DNA of 64,000 nucleotides, taken from NCBI GenBank assembly GCA_017632945.1, contig JAGBQH010000006.1:1-64000 (forward strand). The letters are read 5' to 3'. This DNA comes from Aeriscardovia sp. (GTDB taxonomy: Bacteria; Actinomycetota; Actinomycetes; Actinomycetales; Bifidobacteriaceae). Below the pieces are notes generated by a model. The model was given only the letters and a program-made list of their open reading frames with translations, searched no databases and was not told the DNA's origin. A program made the translations under genes and the position numbers. Below, one piece after another: positions 1-8,077 of this stretch; position 1 is the first letter of the stretch; the number at the start of each line of letters is the position of its first letter.

Positions 1-708
1 CCATGAGGACTGGTACTGGCTGCTGTAGTCTTTATCCAGCATGTCCTGAGGGAAGGATTCCGGGTAGACGAGCTGGCCGGTGGAAGTGTTTTTCATGCAC
101 ATAATCTGGATTGCAAAAATCCTGGCCAAAGGCGCTCCGTCTATAAGGCCCAGGCGATCGTTATAGGTATTAATCAGGCTGTTTACTTCGTTTGTAATCT
201 GAGTTTGCGCAGCGGTGGCTATAGTTATGCCCTTCCCTTCAAGGAAGGAAATTACGGCATCCGGAGTGACGGAAGGGCTTTGCGGACTTGCGGGGTCTGA
301 GGAATTTAAAAGGTTGTTGGCAGCAAAGGTTAAAACTTCGCTCGTCCAGCCGCTTCCAAAAGAAGAAGGAACAGAATCTTGGGCAAGGGAAGGAGTTTTG
401 GACGGGGTACTTGAAAGGTTGGTGGCAAAGGGGGAATAAGGCTTGGAAGAAGAGCCTGAAGAATACATCCCCTCAACCGCCACCCCTCCCTTTACGGTTT
501 TATTTTGGCTTTCCCCCTTGGAACTGGGCTTCAGGTCTTCCTGGCTGGATTTGGAAGCAGAATCAGAATCGGGGGAAGAAGAGGCTTTAGCAGAAGAGCC
601 CTGAACAGGAGTTTTTACGGAAGCGGCATTTGCAGTTACTCCAACCCCTATCAAAAGCCCTGCTACAAAAAACATTGACAGTAAAACAGATAAGAGTTTT
701 TTATGCAT
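1..708 (-). CDS. Secreted Ser-rich protein, C-terminus outside the window
   Basis: Translating the minus strand from ATG at 708 gives 236 codons without a stop up to the first base of the window, so the gene is partial at its 3' end. The N-terminus is MHKKL followed by a hydrophobic stretch ending near TANAAS, a typical Sec signal peptide with an AxA-like cleavage site. A low-complexity Ser/Pro/Lys region follows (about residues 35-125), then a more ordered part rich in Ile, Ala and Asn (from about residue 125). No lipobox cysteine is visible. It is divergent from the large secreted protein at 755, with only 46 bases between the start codons, so the two may be co-regulated. The family was not recognised; an extracellular or wall-exposed role is inference from the signal peptide and linker. 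Confidence 0.75.
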   Translation of the reverse strand, partial: MHKKLLSVLLSMFFVAGLLIGVGVTANAASVKTPVQGSSAKASSSPDSDSASKSSQEDLKPSSKGESQNKTVKGGVAVEGMYSSGSSSKPYSPFATNLSSTPSKTPSLAQDSVPSSFGSGWTSEVLTFAANNLLNSSDPASPQSPSVTPDAVISFLEGKGITIATAAQTQITNEVNSLINTYNDRLGLIDGAPLARIFAIQIMCMKNTSTGQLVYPESFPQDMLDKDYSSQYQSSW

Positions 709-754
709 GTTGTTTCCAAACTACTGTTTTTTCTTATGAGATACTGATATAGAT

Positions 755-3010
755 ATGATTAATAATAACCTACGAAGATTGCAAAAGGCGGTAGGAGCCC
801 TGGCCTGCTGCCTGCTCGTGGCGGGAGTGACGGCATTTTCCGGCCGTCTCGCCTATGCCGACGACGTTCCGGCCGCGGGAACCGGCTACAGCGATGCCGG
901 GAGCACGAATTTGGAAACCCTTCCGGGCGCCCAGGGCTCCCAGCTGGGCCTGTTTTTCATAAACAACTTCAGCCCCAAATCGAACGTCTACCCCTTCATG
1001 AATCTGAAGTTTGACCCCTCCAATTCAACCCTGACGTTCTACTACGCCGGGTCCGAGGAAGCTTTAAATGAGGTTTCGCCCTTCGGGGGAAGCCAATTTA
1101 ACGGGCAAGTGGATATAAACTTCCCGAATGAAATATCGGGGCAGTGGCTTTATACGCCTCCCACCGGTTTCAACTACGCAGATCCGGGGACGGTCAATTC
1201 ATCAACCGTCTCCATTCAAAACGGGGAGACTTTTTCCATTCAGTATTACGAGGGGTACCTTCTGCACAGCTACAGCAGCGGGGATTCCGTCGTCAAGTGC
1301 GATCCCGACACTTTCAACACCGCCATCACCCGCAATTCGGTGGCGGCCGACGGGACCGAGACGCAAATAAACAACGGCGCGTCCAATACGATTAATTTTG
1401 AAATACAAAACAACACGATATACGAGACGGGCCCTTCCTCCGAGTCGGTGACCTTTAAAAACGGAGCCTCGATAAATTTCAACCCTTACAGCGGCACTTT
1501 CAGCATCCAGAAGGGCTCAGGCTCTCCCGATACCAGCGTAAAAGTGGCTTCCTCCTCAACCGGAAGCGTTCTTTCCACCCCCTCCATGGACGAAGACAGT
1601 TACAACAATCCCTTCAGCCCCGGAAGCCAAGTTGAGATTTCCACAACTTCTTCCAACCCCATAACTTCCGAAAAAAACACCTCGAGCGGGAGCGTGACGT
1701 CGGCTTCGGACCTCTCTTTGCAGGGCTGGAACCTCGAGGGGGACAACGCCGTCGTCAACAGGTACAACTCCGTACAGCTCGTCTGGCAGCCCACGGCCTC
1801 AGATCTGCCCACCTACCGCTACATGCTCTACAAATACCTGGGAAGCGCGAACTTCAACGACCTGATGACGCATTACCCCGACTTCTTCAAGTGGCTTATG
1901 GCAGATCCTGAAGCGCTGAACCAATTTCTGACTTCGGGCTACGCCTCCACCAGCACCATAGGCGGCATGGGGGCGTACCTGTGGGGGACGACGGAAGATC
2001 CTTCTTCGGAACTGTCGGCGCTGGAAATCTGGGGGAAGATATGGATGGCGTACCCGGGTTCGAGGGGCGGAGAGGATATGAAGATCGCCATCGCGGTGTC
2101 TTTGGACTGCGCCCACAACGTCATAGCATGGCTTCCCGGAAAACCCGTAAATCCGCTGGGCCGCTACGAAATTTACGCCTCGGCATTTGCCGACGGCACC
2201 CTCACGGAGGCTTTTGTAAACTACAGCACCCAGATGCTCAGAGATGTCGTCGACGACAGGATAAGCAACGCGGGGATGGAGTGGCTAAGATCCTACATCC
2301 TCAATCACGAGTCCGCCTATTACACCTTCCCCTCGCTTACTTACATGGGCTACACCCTGATCAAGTATCTCGGCTACAGCCCCTACGCCTTCGTGCAGGT
2401 CGGGGGGTATTACGGACCCAAAGCCACCATATGGAACCTAATGCGCTACGGCGGGGCGTGCGGGGCCAACTCCAAGTTCAGCGTCTTTCTCCTCAACGCC
2501 TTCGGCGAAGCCGGCTGGGCCGTGGGCCAGGCCGGACACTGCGCCTACATCTACTTCTACCAGGGCAAGTGGAACCTGGGCTACAACGAATCGGGCTGGG
2601 GCACGCAAAACTACGACGGCGAACGCATGTGGACAGCTTATTCCACTTCCAACATTCCCCTCATGCTCGTAGGAACCCAGCTAAACGCGAACCAGTCCTC
2701 CAAAGACAAGTCTTATCTTCTCACTTTTGAAGCCGAGGGCGACATGGCTCAGGGGAACTACGATGCGGCTCTTTCAAACCTCAAACAGGCGGTGAGCATC
2801 GCCCCCAGCAACATTGCCTCCTGGCAGGCCTACATCCAGGCGGCAAATTACCTGAAGGAGACGAGCGGGCTGGCAAATCAGATAAAGAGCGCGTTTGACA
2901 CCCTCCAGGCCAGCGCCCCCTACATAATGCCGGGATCCGTGCCACCGATGAACGGCCCCCTCAACTATGACAACATCATCTCCAGCCTGACTTCCCAAAT
3001 AAAGTCCTGA
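755..3010 (+). CDS. Large secreted protein with transglutaminase-like core and TPR tail
   Basis: 751 residues. It starts with a signal peptide (basic NNNLRR, hydrophobic segment to about residue 30, cleavage probably near AYADD). Residues about 40-330 are Ser/Thr/Asn-rich with beta-like repeats. The region about 340-640 is the best candidate for a catalytic domain: C569 in RYGGACGANS, H595 in QAGHCAYIY, then W606 and N611 in GKWNLGYNES. This is the Cys-His-(Asp/Asn) order of transglutaminase-like cysteine peptidase folds, but the usual Asp is Asn here. Residues about 660-710 look like a tetratricopeptide hairpin (GNYDAALSNLKQAV). There is no LPxTG or C-terminal anchor. No Shine-Dalgarno precedes the ATG, and AT-rich hexamers sit just upstream, so a leaderless mRNA is possible. 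Codon use is clearly GC-richer than in the neighbours, which could mean high expression or transfer. Function not established. Confidence 0.8.
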   Translation: MINNNLRRLQKAVGALACCLLVAGVTAFSGRLAYADDVPAAGTGYSDAGSTNLETLPGAQGSQLGLFFINNFSPKSNVYPFMNLKFDPSNSTLTFYYAGSEEALNEVSPFGGSQFNGQVDINFPNEISGQWLYTPPTGFNYADPGTVNSSTVSIQNGETFSIQYYEGYLLHSYSSGDSVVKCDPDTFNTAITRNSVAADGTETQINNGASNTINFEIQNNTIYETGPSSESVTFKNGASINFNPYSGTFSIQKGSGSPDTSVKVASSSTGSVLSTPSMDEDSYNNPFSPGSQVEISTTSSNPITSEKNTSSGSVTSASDLSLQGWNLEGDNAVVNRYNSVQLVWQPTASDLPTYRYMLYKYLGSANFNDLMTHYPDFFKWLMADPEALNQFLTSGYASTSTIGGMGAYLWGTTEDPSSELSALEIWGKIWMAYPGSRGGEDMKIAIAVSLDCAHNVIAWLPGKPVNPLGRYEIYASAFADGTLTEAFVNYSTQMLRDVVDDRISNAGMEWLRSYILNHESAYYTFPSLTYMGYTLIKYLGYSPYAFVQVGGYYGPKATIWNLMRYGGACGANSKFSVFLLNAFGEAGWAVGQAGHCAYIYFYQGKWNLGYNESGWGTQNYDGERMWTAYSTSNIPLMLVGTQLNANQSSKDKSYLLTFEAEGDMAQGNYDAALSNLKQAVSIAPSNIASWQAYIQAANYLKETSGLANQIKSAFDTLQASAPYIMPGSVPPMNGPLNYDNIISSLTSQIKS

Positions 3011-3678
3011 TCCGGCCCTTTGACGCGCCTCTGTGGCCGGGACCCGCTTAAAATGTGCCCCCGGCGCCCCCCCTGCCCGCCTTTTTCACGGGTTTTGGAA
3101 CGCGCTTTGGCTATGCGATCTTCGGATCTGACAGGCCCCAAGCAGGTAAACAGGGAGACAGGCGGATTTTAGTCTGAAGAAAGCGGCGTTTTGTGCCTAA
3201 AGCATCCGAATTTATCGCATCCGCGGGGCCGCTTCCTCCTTATGCCCCTAAAAGCCTCCCGCATGCAGCGCCGCCTGTCTGCCAAAAATTCAATTTATTT
3301 GTGATATTTCCCCTTGCATAGATCTTCTGGGCATCACCTGTTTTAAGTCCCTTTTTCCTTTTGAACTCACCCAGATTCAAATTGGCGGAGGAGATTCTCC
3401 CCCGTCGATTTATGTAAGAAGCTCCCCGCAGCCCCGCATGCAGGCTAGATGACTTTAACTTCCTTTCTGAAACTTGACGTCAAAGAAAACTCCTGCAAAA
3501 AAACTCACAGAAAGGCTCCAAGCGCGATTGGAGCAAAAAGGTCATCAAAACTTCCCGCCTCAAGAGCCAAAAGGCAAAGACAGTTAAGATCTCCCGCCGC
3601 CTGCAGAGCCTGCAAAACGGCCCCCGCCTTTCGGCCCCAGGCCCGGCATTTTAGGCCAAAGGTTTGCAAATGGTCCGC
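3011..3678. other. 668-base stretch with no recognisable gene
   Basis: This lies between the convergent stop codons of the secreted protein (+) and sdaA (-). The first half is GC-rich like the upstream gene. I found no open frame with a plausible start and protein-like composition on either strand. It contains a short inverted repeat just after the upstream stop (CCGGCC and GGCCGG about 17 bases apart, no T-tract) and a perfect 7-bp hairpin at 3515-3534. The open frame from 3449 that continues over the sdaA end is opposite-strand coding shadow. Confidence 0.5.
3515..3534 (-). terminator. Possible terminator downstream of sdaA
   Basis: Perfect 7-bp stem GCTCCAA/TTGGAGC with a 6-base loop. On the minus strand it is followed by CTTTCT and, about 10 bases later, a run of seven T. 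It is about 145 bases past the sdaA stop. The T-run is displaced from the stem, so this is weak as an intrinsic terminator. Confidence 0.3.
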
Positions 3679-5229
3679 TCAGCACTCCGGGATCGCCACG
3701 CTCACGGCGAGGCCTCCCTTTGAAGTCTCCCGGTATTCGGAGCGCATGTCGTCTCCCGTCCTTTTCATGGTGGCCAGGGCGGTGTCCAAAGACACTATGT
3801 GGTCTTCCGGCCCGATCATGGCGAGCCTGGCTGCGTTCACCGCGGTATTGGCCGCTATGGCGTTTCTCTCAATGCAGGGGATTTGAACCAGGCCCGCTAC
3901 AGGATCGCATGTAAGGCCCAGGTTATGCTCTATCCCTATCTCTGCAGCTTTTTCAACCTGCTTTGCACTTCCCCCGAAGACGGCGCAAAGTCCGGCTGCC
4001 GCCATTGAGCAGGCGCTTCCAACTTCCGCCTGGCATCCTCCTTCAGCTCCCGAAATGGAGGCCAGCTTCTTGCAGAGGTAGCCTATGGCAAAGGAAGTGA
4101 GGAAGAAAGTTTTCACTTTTTCCCAGTCCCCGTCCAGGAAGGCGTACATGTAATGCAGGACGGCGGGTATTATGCCCGCAGATCCGTTTGTGGGGGCGGT
4201 TATTATCCTTCCTCCGTCAGCGTTCTCTTCGTTTACCGCCATGGCGAAGACTTCCACCCACTCGCTGGCGGCCGTATTTCCTCCGACGGTGGACTTGAGC
4301 GTCTTTAAATCCTCCGGGTTTAAGGTAAAGGGATCTTTTAGGCCCTTTAGAAGCTGGCGGGAAGCGCCCGGAGCCCTTCTTGGAACGTGGAGGACCCCCG
4401 GCAGCTCTTTGGCCGTGGAGTGTACGCCGTCTGCCACGCAGGCCAGCATAGTATCCCACACGACTTTCATCTTGGCGTCTATTTCGTCCTTGGGCCTCAC
4501 GCTTAGCTCGTTTTCAAGCACAATCTGAGCTATGGATTTGCCCTCTTTTTTTACTATTTCCTGAAGCTCTTGCATTGTGGAAAATTCGTAGGGGCAGGAA
4601 AACGCGACATTTCCGGTGGGCAGATCTCCCATTCCCCCGCCTTCCTCGGGCTCGGTCCTGCGGAAGCCGTCGCCGTGCGTAGAAGATCCCTCAAGGAGTT
4701 GGCGTGCCGTTATTATGCTCACTCCATCCGCTTCAGGGTGAGTGATTCCGCTTTTTTCAAGCTGCTCTTGGGTGGCTATAAACCCTCCGCCCACCGAATA
4801 GATGATAAGGTGGGAAATCTCTTTCCCCTCTTTATCGAAGGCCTGATAGAAAAGGGCGTTGGGGTGCAGGTCCAGGCGCTGATCGAAGTCAAATTCGATA
4901 TCTTTTTCTTTAAAGCGTATGGGCTTTATGCCTCCGAGGAGCAAAACTCCCTTTTCCGCCCCTTTTTTCAGCCCGTCTCTGACTTCCTGCACGTCGCAGG
5001 TTTCAGCTCTGCAGCCTTCAAGGCCTGCAAAAAGGGCTCTGTCGGTGCCGTGCCCTTTGCCTGTGAGAGCGAGGGATCCGAAGAGGGTGACGTGCACTCT
5101 TTCGGTTTTTTCAAAATTTCCGGTTTTTTCCAAAAGATCCAAAAAGGTAAGGGAAGCATTCATGGGCCCTAAAGTATGAGAAGAGGAAGGGCCTATCCCA
5201 ATCTTGTAGATATCAAAAATGCTCAGCAT
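3679..5229 (-). CDS. sdaA: L-serine ammonia-lyase (serine dehydratase), single-chain iron-sulfur type
   Basis: 516 residues; deaminates L-serine to pyruvate and ammonia using a [4Fe-4S] cluster. The N-terminal beta domain carries SSSHTLGPMNA. The C-terminal alpha domain carries the substrate/cluster segments GGNTAASEW, APTNGSAG, GAEGGCQAEVGSACSM and LTCDPVAGLVQIPC, which supply the conserved cluster cysteines. The protein ends exactly in Cys (AIPEC); in characterised enzymes of this family the C-terminal Cys folds into the active site as a cluster ligand, so the tail seems intact. The length fits the fused one-chain form. ATG at 5229 follows the tRNA-Arg gene by about 40 bases. It is the last gene of the long minus-strand run and may have its own promoter behind the tRNA. 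Confidence 0.95.
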   Translation of the reverse strand: MLSIFDIYKIGIGPSSSHTLGPMNASLTFLDLLEKTGNFEKTERVHVTLFGSLALTGKGHGTDRALFAGLEGCRAETCDVQEVRDGLKKGAEKGVLLLGGIKPIRFKEKDIEFDFDQRLDLHPNALFYQAFDKEGKEISHLIIYSVGGGFIATQEQLEKSGITHPEADGVSIITARQLLEGSSTHGDGFRRTEPEEGGGMGDLPTGNVAFSCPYEFSTMQELQEIVKKEGKSIAQIVLENELSVRPKDEIDAKMKVVWDTMLACVADGVHSTAKELPGVLHVPRRAPGASRQLLKGLKDPFTLNPEDLKTLKSTVGGNTAASEWVEVFAMAVNEENADGGRIITAPTNGSAGIIPAVLHYMYAFLDGDWEKVKTFFLTSFAIGYLCKKLASISGAEGGCQAEVGSACSMAAAGLCAVFGGSAKQVEKAAEIGIEHNLGLTCDPVAGLVQIPCIERNAIAANTAVNAARLAMIGPEDHIVSLDTALATMKRTGDDMRSEYRETSKGGLAVSVAIPEC

Positions 5230-5271
5230 ATTTCCATTCTATGGAGTTTTTAATGTCTGGGCATAAAAAAG

Positions 5272-5345
5272 TGCACTAGGCAGGATTCGAACCTGTAACC
5301 TTCTGATCCGTAGTCAGATGCTCTAATCCGTTGGGCTACTAGTGC
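5272..5345 (-). tRNA. tRNA-Arg (anticodon ACG)
   Basis: Cloverleaf on the minus strand: acceptor GCACTAG/CTAGTGC plus discriminator A, anticodon arm TCTGA-CTACGGA-TCAGA giving anticodon ACG, T-arm ACAGG-TTCGAAT-CCTGC. CCA is not encoded. A run of six T follows directly after the mature 3' end. A34 would be edited to inosine to read CGU/CGC/CGA. Confidence 0.95.
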
Positions 5346-5367
5346 ATTGAGCTCTTGCTCGCTTTAT

Positions 5368-5396
5368 AGTCTATACCGCTCTGTTTTGTTTTGCAA
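5368..5396 (-). promoter_or_regulatory. Candidate promoter of tRNA-Arg
   Basis: On the minus strand, -35 TTGCAA (5396-5391), 17-base spacer, -10 TAGACT (5373-5368), placing a start about 15 bases before the tRNA 5' end. The -35 begins directly after the tsaD stop codon, so the tRNA can be transcribed independently of the upstream operon. Confidence 0.45.
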
Positions 5397-6440
5397 CTAA
5401 AAACTGGCAAGATTTAGCGGCATAGATGAATCTATGGAAGCTTGCATGGGACTGAAAGGAACACCTTCTTCCAAAAGGTCCAAGCCCAGAAGGGAGACCA
5501 TGACCCCGTTGTCTGTGCAAAGGGAGAGGGATGGGATGCGCAGCTCAATTCCGCTCTCTCCGGCTTTTGCCTTTAATTTGGAGCGCAGCTGGGAATTTGC
5601 GCTAAAGCCCCCTCCTACAACCAGCACCTTGGAACCGAAATGCCTGCAGGCTTCAATAGCCTTACGGCTTAAAACTTCCGCCACGCTTTCGGCTAAAGAT
5701 GCGCAGATGTCTTCTATGGGAAGAGGCCTGTTTTCCTCCCTCATATTTTCTATCGTTCTTGCCACGCTCGTCTTTACGCCCGAAAAACTGAAATCGAAAA
5801 GCCTGTCTTTTCTTCCCCTCAGGCCTTGCGGGACCTTTATCGCGAAAGGGTCCCCTTTCCTTGCAAGGCTGTCTATGGCGGCTCCCGCCGGATAAGAGAG
5901 GCCCAGTAGCCTTCCTATTTTGTCAAAGCACTCCCCGGCCGCATCATCTAAGGTAGATCCGGCTACAAAAATGCGGGTGGGGAACTTTTCAAGCCTAAAA
6001 AGAGTGGTGTGTCCCCCCGATACTACTAGGCCTACTGAATTGTCCGGAATTTTTCCAAATTCTCCTTCGGAAGCTGCCAAATGCGCTATGACGTGGTTTA
6101 TGGCGTAAAAAGGCTTCCCAGCCCCCAAAGCCACGCCCTTTGCCCCCGAAGTCCCAACGGCCAGGCACCCGGCAAGGCCGGGTCCTGCAGACACCGCCAG
6201 GGCGTCAACGTCTGAGAGGGAAAGGCGAGAAGAAGAGAGGGCCTTTTTTACTACCGGAACAAAGGCTTCAAGGTGCGCACGGGATGCGATCTCTGGAATA
6301 ACTCCGCCGAACCTGGCATGAAAATCCATGGAAGAAGCCACAGCATTGGAAAGGATTTTCCTTTCTCTTCCTTCCGCTTTACACACCGCCGCCGCCGTCT
6401 CGTCGCAGCTAGACTCTATCCCCAAAACTTTTATAGCCAT
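5397..6440 (-). CDS. tsaD: tRNA N6-threonylcarbamoyladenosine transferase TsaD
   Basis: 347 residues, the usual size. It transfers the threonylcarbamoyl group from threonylcarbamoyl-AMP to A37 of ANN-reading tRNAs, working with TsaB and TsaE, which are encoded just upstream. The ASKHA-fold signatures are clear: ESSCDETAAAV at the N-terminus, PEIASRAHLEA (the metal-binding HxxxH is modified here, with H56 conserved and the usual second His replaced by the following segment), NHVIAHLAA, VVSGGHTTL, and FSFSGVKT plus a GGGFSAN motif near the C-terminus. The start overlaps the rimI stop by one base (TAATG type), so translation is coupled. Essential in most bacteria. Confidence 0.96.
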   Translation of the reverse strand: MAIKVLGIESSCDETAAAVCKAEGRERKILSNAVASSMDFHARFGGVIPEIASRAHLEAFVPVVKKALSSSRLSLSDVDALAVSAGPGLAGCLAVGTSGAKGVALGAGKPFYAINHVIAHLAASEGEFGKIPDNSVGLVVSGGHTTLFRLEKFPTRIFVAGSTLDDAAGECFDKIGRLLGLSYPAGAAIDSLARKGDPFAIKVPQGLRGRKDRLFDFSFSGVKTSVARTIENMREENRPLPIEDICASLAESVAEVLSRKAIEACRHFGSKVLVVGGGFSANSQLRSKLKAKAGESGIELRIPSLSLCTDNGVMVSLLGLDLLEEGVPFSPMQASIDSSMPLNLASF

Positions 6441-6880
6441 CAGCCTTCCAAGTCCTTTTCCATTACGAAGGCGTCGGAAGAAGGGTAGTACCCCTCTATT
6501 CTCCCCCGCGTTTTAAAGCCGAATTTCTTATACAGGCCAAGGGCCTTTTCGTTATCGCACGAAACTTCCAGAATACACTTTTTCTTTCCCATGCCTTTGG
6601 CGGAAGAAAGGAGAGAAGAGAGGAGGGAAGACCCTAGGCCCTTTCCTTGAAAAGAAGGTTCTACATCTATGGAAAGAATGTGGGCAAATGCGCCGGAGGC
6701 GTCCATTCCCGCCCAGCCCTCCAGCTTCTTTCCCTCTTCTACAAAAAACCTGCGTCCGGGAAGAAAGGCCTCCTGCATGTCTTCTTTTTCCCATGCGGCA
6801 TCCGAAAAGAGCCTGCAGTCCAAATCATGGGCCCAGTCTAAATCGCTTCTTTTCATCTCCCTAATCAAGACAGGCTCCAC
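6440..6880 (-). CDS. rimI: Ribosomal-protein-alanine N-acetyltransferase-like GNAT protein RimI
   Basis: 146 residues; GNAT acetyltransferase fold. The acetyl-CoA pyrophosphate loop is visible as FQGKGLGSSLL after the beta-4 segment AHILSIDVEP, followed by the C-terminal NEKALGLYKKFGF motif typical of RimI. GTG at 6880 lies inside the end of tsaB (16-base overlap). Position between tsaB and tsaD is the common bacterial arrangement. RimI acetylates the N-terminal alanine of ribosomal protein S18 in E. coli; the substrate here is inferred from family and context. Confidence 0.9.
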   Translation of the reverse strand: MEPVLIREMKRSDLDWAHDLDCRLFSDAAWEKEDMQEAFLPGRRFFVEEGKKLEGWAGMDASGAFAHILSIDVEPSFQGKGLGSSLLSSLLSSAKGMGKKKCILEVSCDNEKALGLYKKFGFKTRGRIEGYYPSSDAFVMEKDLEG

Positions 6881-7569
6881 AAAAGGTTATCTGCCGAAAT
6901 CTGGGATGGCGCATCTTTCTTTCCTTCAAAAAGCGGGATAGCGTCTGCATCCCTAAGGTAGATGGGCAGGACAGGAAGCGGCCTTTGCTTTACCGATTCA
7001 TGCATGCTTTCCATCCACTCTTTAGATCCTGCAGGCCTCTTTAGGCTTTTAAACTCAGCCCCCGCTTCACTTAAAGCCTCTTCAATCTTGTCAAAGTAAG
7101 GGCCCGGAAGGCCTATAAGAGAGAAGGGTTGCTTCAAATTCATGCACACTTGGGCTATTTTTGCAGGAGAAGAGATATCCATTGAAGAGAGCTCGCCGCC
7201 TTCTTCGTCAAAGATTTGAAAGTAAGCCTGTCTGCGCCTGGCATCATTTACGGCCGCCACAATCCCTTTTGCCCCCTCTTTTCTTGCCCAAATGCTTTCG
7301 GCAAAAAGAAGGCTGCCTGCAGAAAGGGGGATGCCCCTGGCAAGGCTGAAGCCTTTGGCAAAGGCCATTCCGGCCCTAAGGCCGGTAAAGGGGCCGGGGC
7401 CCGCCATAACTTCGACTTTTTCTACCTCTTCCCCGCTTTCTTCGAGGGCTCTTTGTGCAAGGGGTGCGAGCTTTTCGACATGATCAGTGCTAGATTCCAC
7501 CCAAAAAGGATCTCGCCCTAAAACTCCCACCGTTAAAAAGTAAGTGGTATCAATCAGTAAAACTGCCAA
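6865..7569 (-). CDS. tsaB: t6A biosynthesis protein TsaB
   Basis: About 234 residues. TsaB is the inactive paralogue of TsaD that scaffolds the TsaBDE complex. Family signatures: LLIDTTYFLTVGV at the start, then the dimer-interface segment GPGPFTGLRAGMAFAKG and the ARRRQAYFQIF strand. An upstream ATG at 7611 would add 14 residues, but TTG at 7569 has an ideal Shine-Dalgarno GGAGG six bases upstream and places the first beta strand at the N-terminus, so I chose it. It overlaps the 3' end of tsaE by about 20 bases and its own end overlaps rimI. Confidence 0.93.
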   Translation of the reverse strand: MAVLLIDTTYFLTVGVLGRDPFWVESSTDHVEKLAPLAQRALEESGEEVEKVEVMAGPGPFTGLRAGMAFAKGFSLARGIPLSAGSLLFAESIWARKEGAKGIVAAVNDARRRQAYFQIFDEEGGELSSMDISSPAKIAQVCMNLKQPFSLIGLPGPYFDKIEEALSEAGAEFKSLKRPAGSKEWMESMHESVKQRPLPVLPIYLRDADAIPLFEGKKDAPSQISADNLLWSLS

Positions 7570-8077
7570 AAACAGCCTCCACGCTCTTTTTGAAGCCTTC
7601 AAACTCTTCAAAGCCCTGAGATGTAAAGGAAATCAACCTCAGGTTTTCCCTCTCCATGTTTCTCTTAAAGTCCACGTAGAGGATGTGATCTGAAAGGGGC
7701 TCTGCTATTTTGTCTCCCCACTCAGCCACTACCAAAGCGTTGTTGCCCTCAAAGTCGTCTTCAATGCCTAAGGCCTCAAACTCTTCAAATATGTCTCCGC
7801 CACGGGCTTTGAGCCTCCATGCGTCTACATGTATGAGAAGCCCGTCCTGGCCGCCTTTAAACTTTATTTTTACTTCCCTGGCCAAGGTGAAAGTGGGAGA
7901 AATAATAGGTCTTTCAGCTTCCAGGCCCTCTCCAAGGCCTTGGGTAAAAGTGGTTTTCCCTGAACCCAGGGGCCCGCGCAAAATTAAAAGGTCGCCGGGG
8001 AGGACGAAAGAAGAAAGAACTTCTCCCAACTTTTTCGTCTCTCCTGTATTTTTTGTTACAACCCTTATCTCTTCCAT
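7550..8077 (-). CDS. tsaE: t6A biosynthesis ATPase TsaE
   Basis: 175 residues; small P-loop ATPase that stimulates turnover of the TsaB-TsaD complex. Walker A GPLGSGKTT near residue 36, the SPTFTL segment near residue 60 and the HVDAWRL motif near residue 87 are family hallmarks, followed by VVAEWGDKI. The ATG has Shine-Dalgarno AGGAG five bases upstream and lies inside the end of holA (13-base overlap). With tsaB, rimI and tsaD it forms one overlapping block; only TsaC, which makes the threonylcarbamoyl-AMP substrate, is missing from the window. Confidence 0.95.
   Translation of the reverse strand: MEEIRVVTKNTGETKKLGEVLSSFVLPGDLLILRGPLGSGKTTFTQGLGEGLEAERPIISPTFTLAREVKIKFKGGQDGLLIHVDAWRLKARGGDIFEEFEALGIEDDFEGNNALVVAEWGDKIAEPLSDHILYVDFKRNMERENLRLISFTSQGFEEFEGFKKSVEAVFGSFTD

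Noticed and set aside
288..590. Plus-strand frame of 100 codons at the left edge
   Set aside because: It lies over the Ser-rich secreted gene on the opposite strand, which has a signal peptide and continuous frame; the plus-strand frame has no motif and poor composition.
1981..2730. 249-codon frame inside the large secreted protein gene
   Set aside because: Arg/His-rich out-of-frame product of a GC-rich gene, with no domain and no ribosome site.
4570..5172. 200-codon plus-strand frame opposite sdaA
   Set aside because: sdaA on the other strand has complete catalytic motifs; this is antisense shadow.
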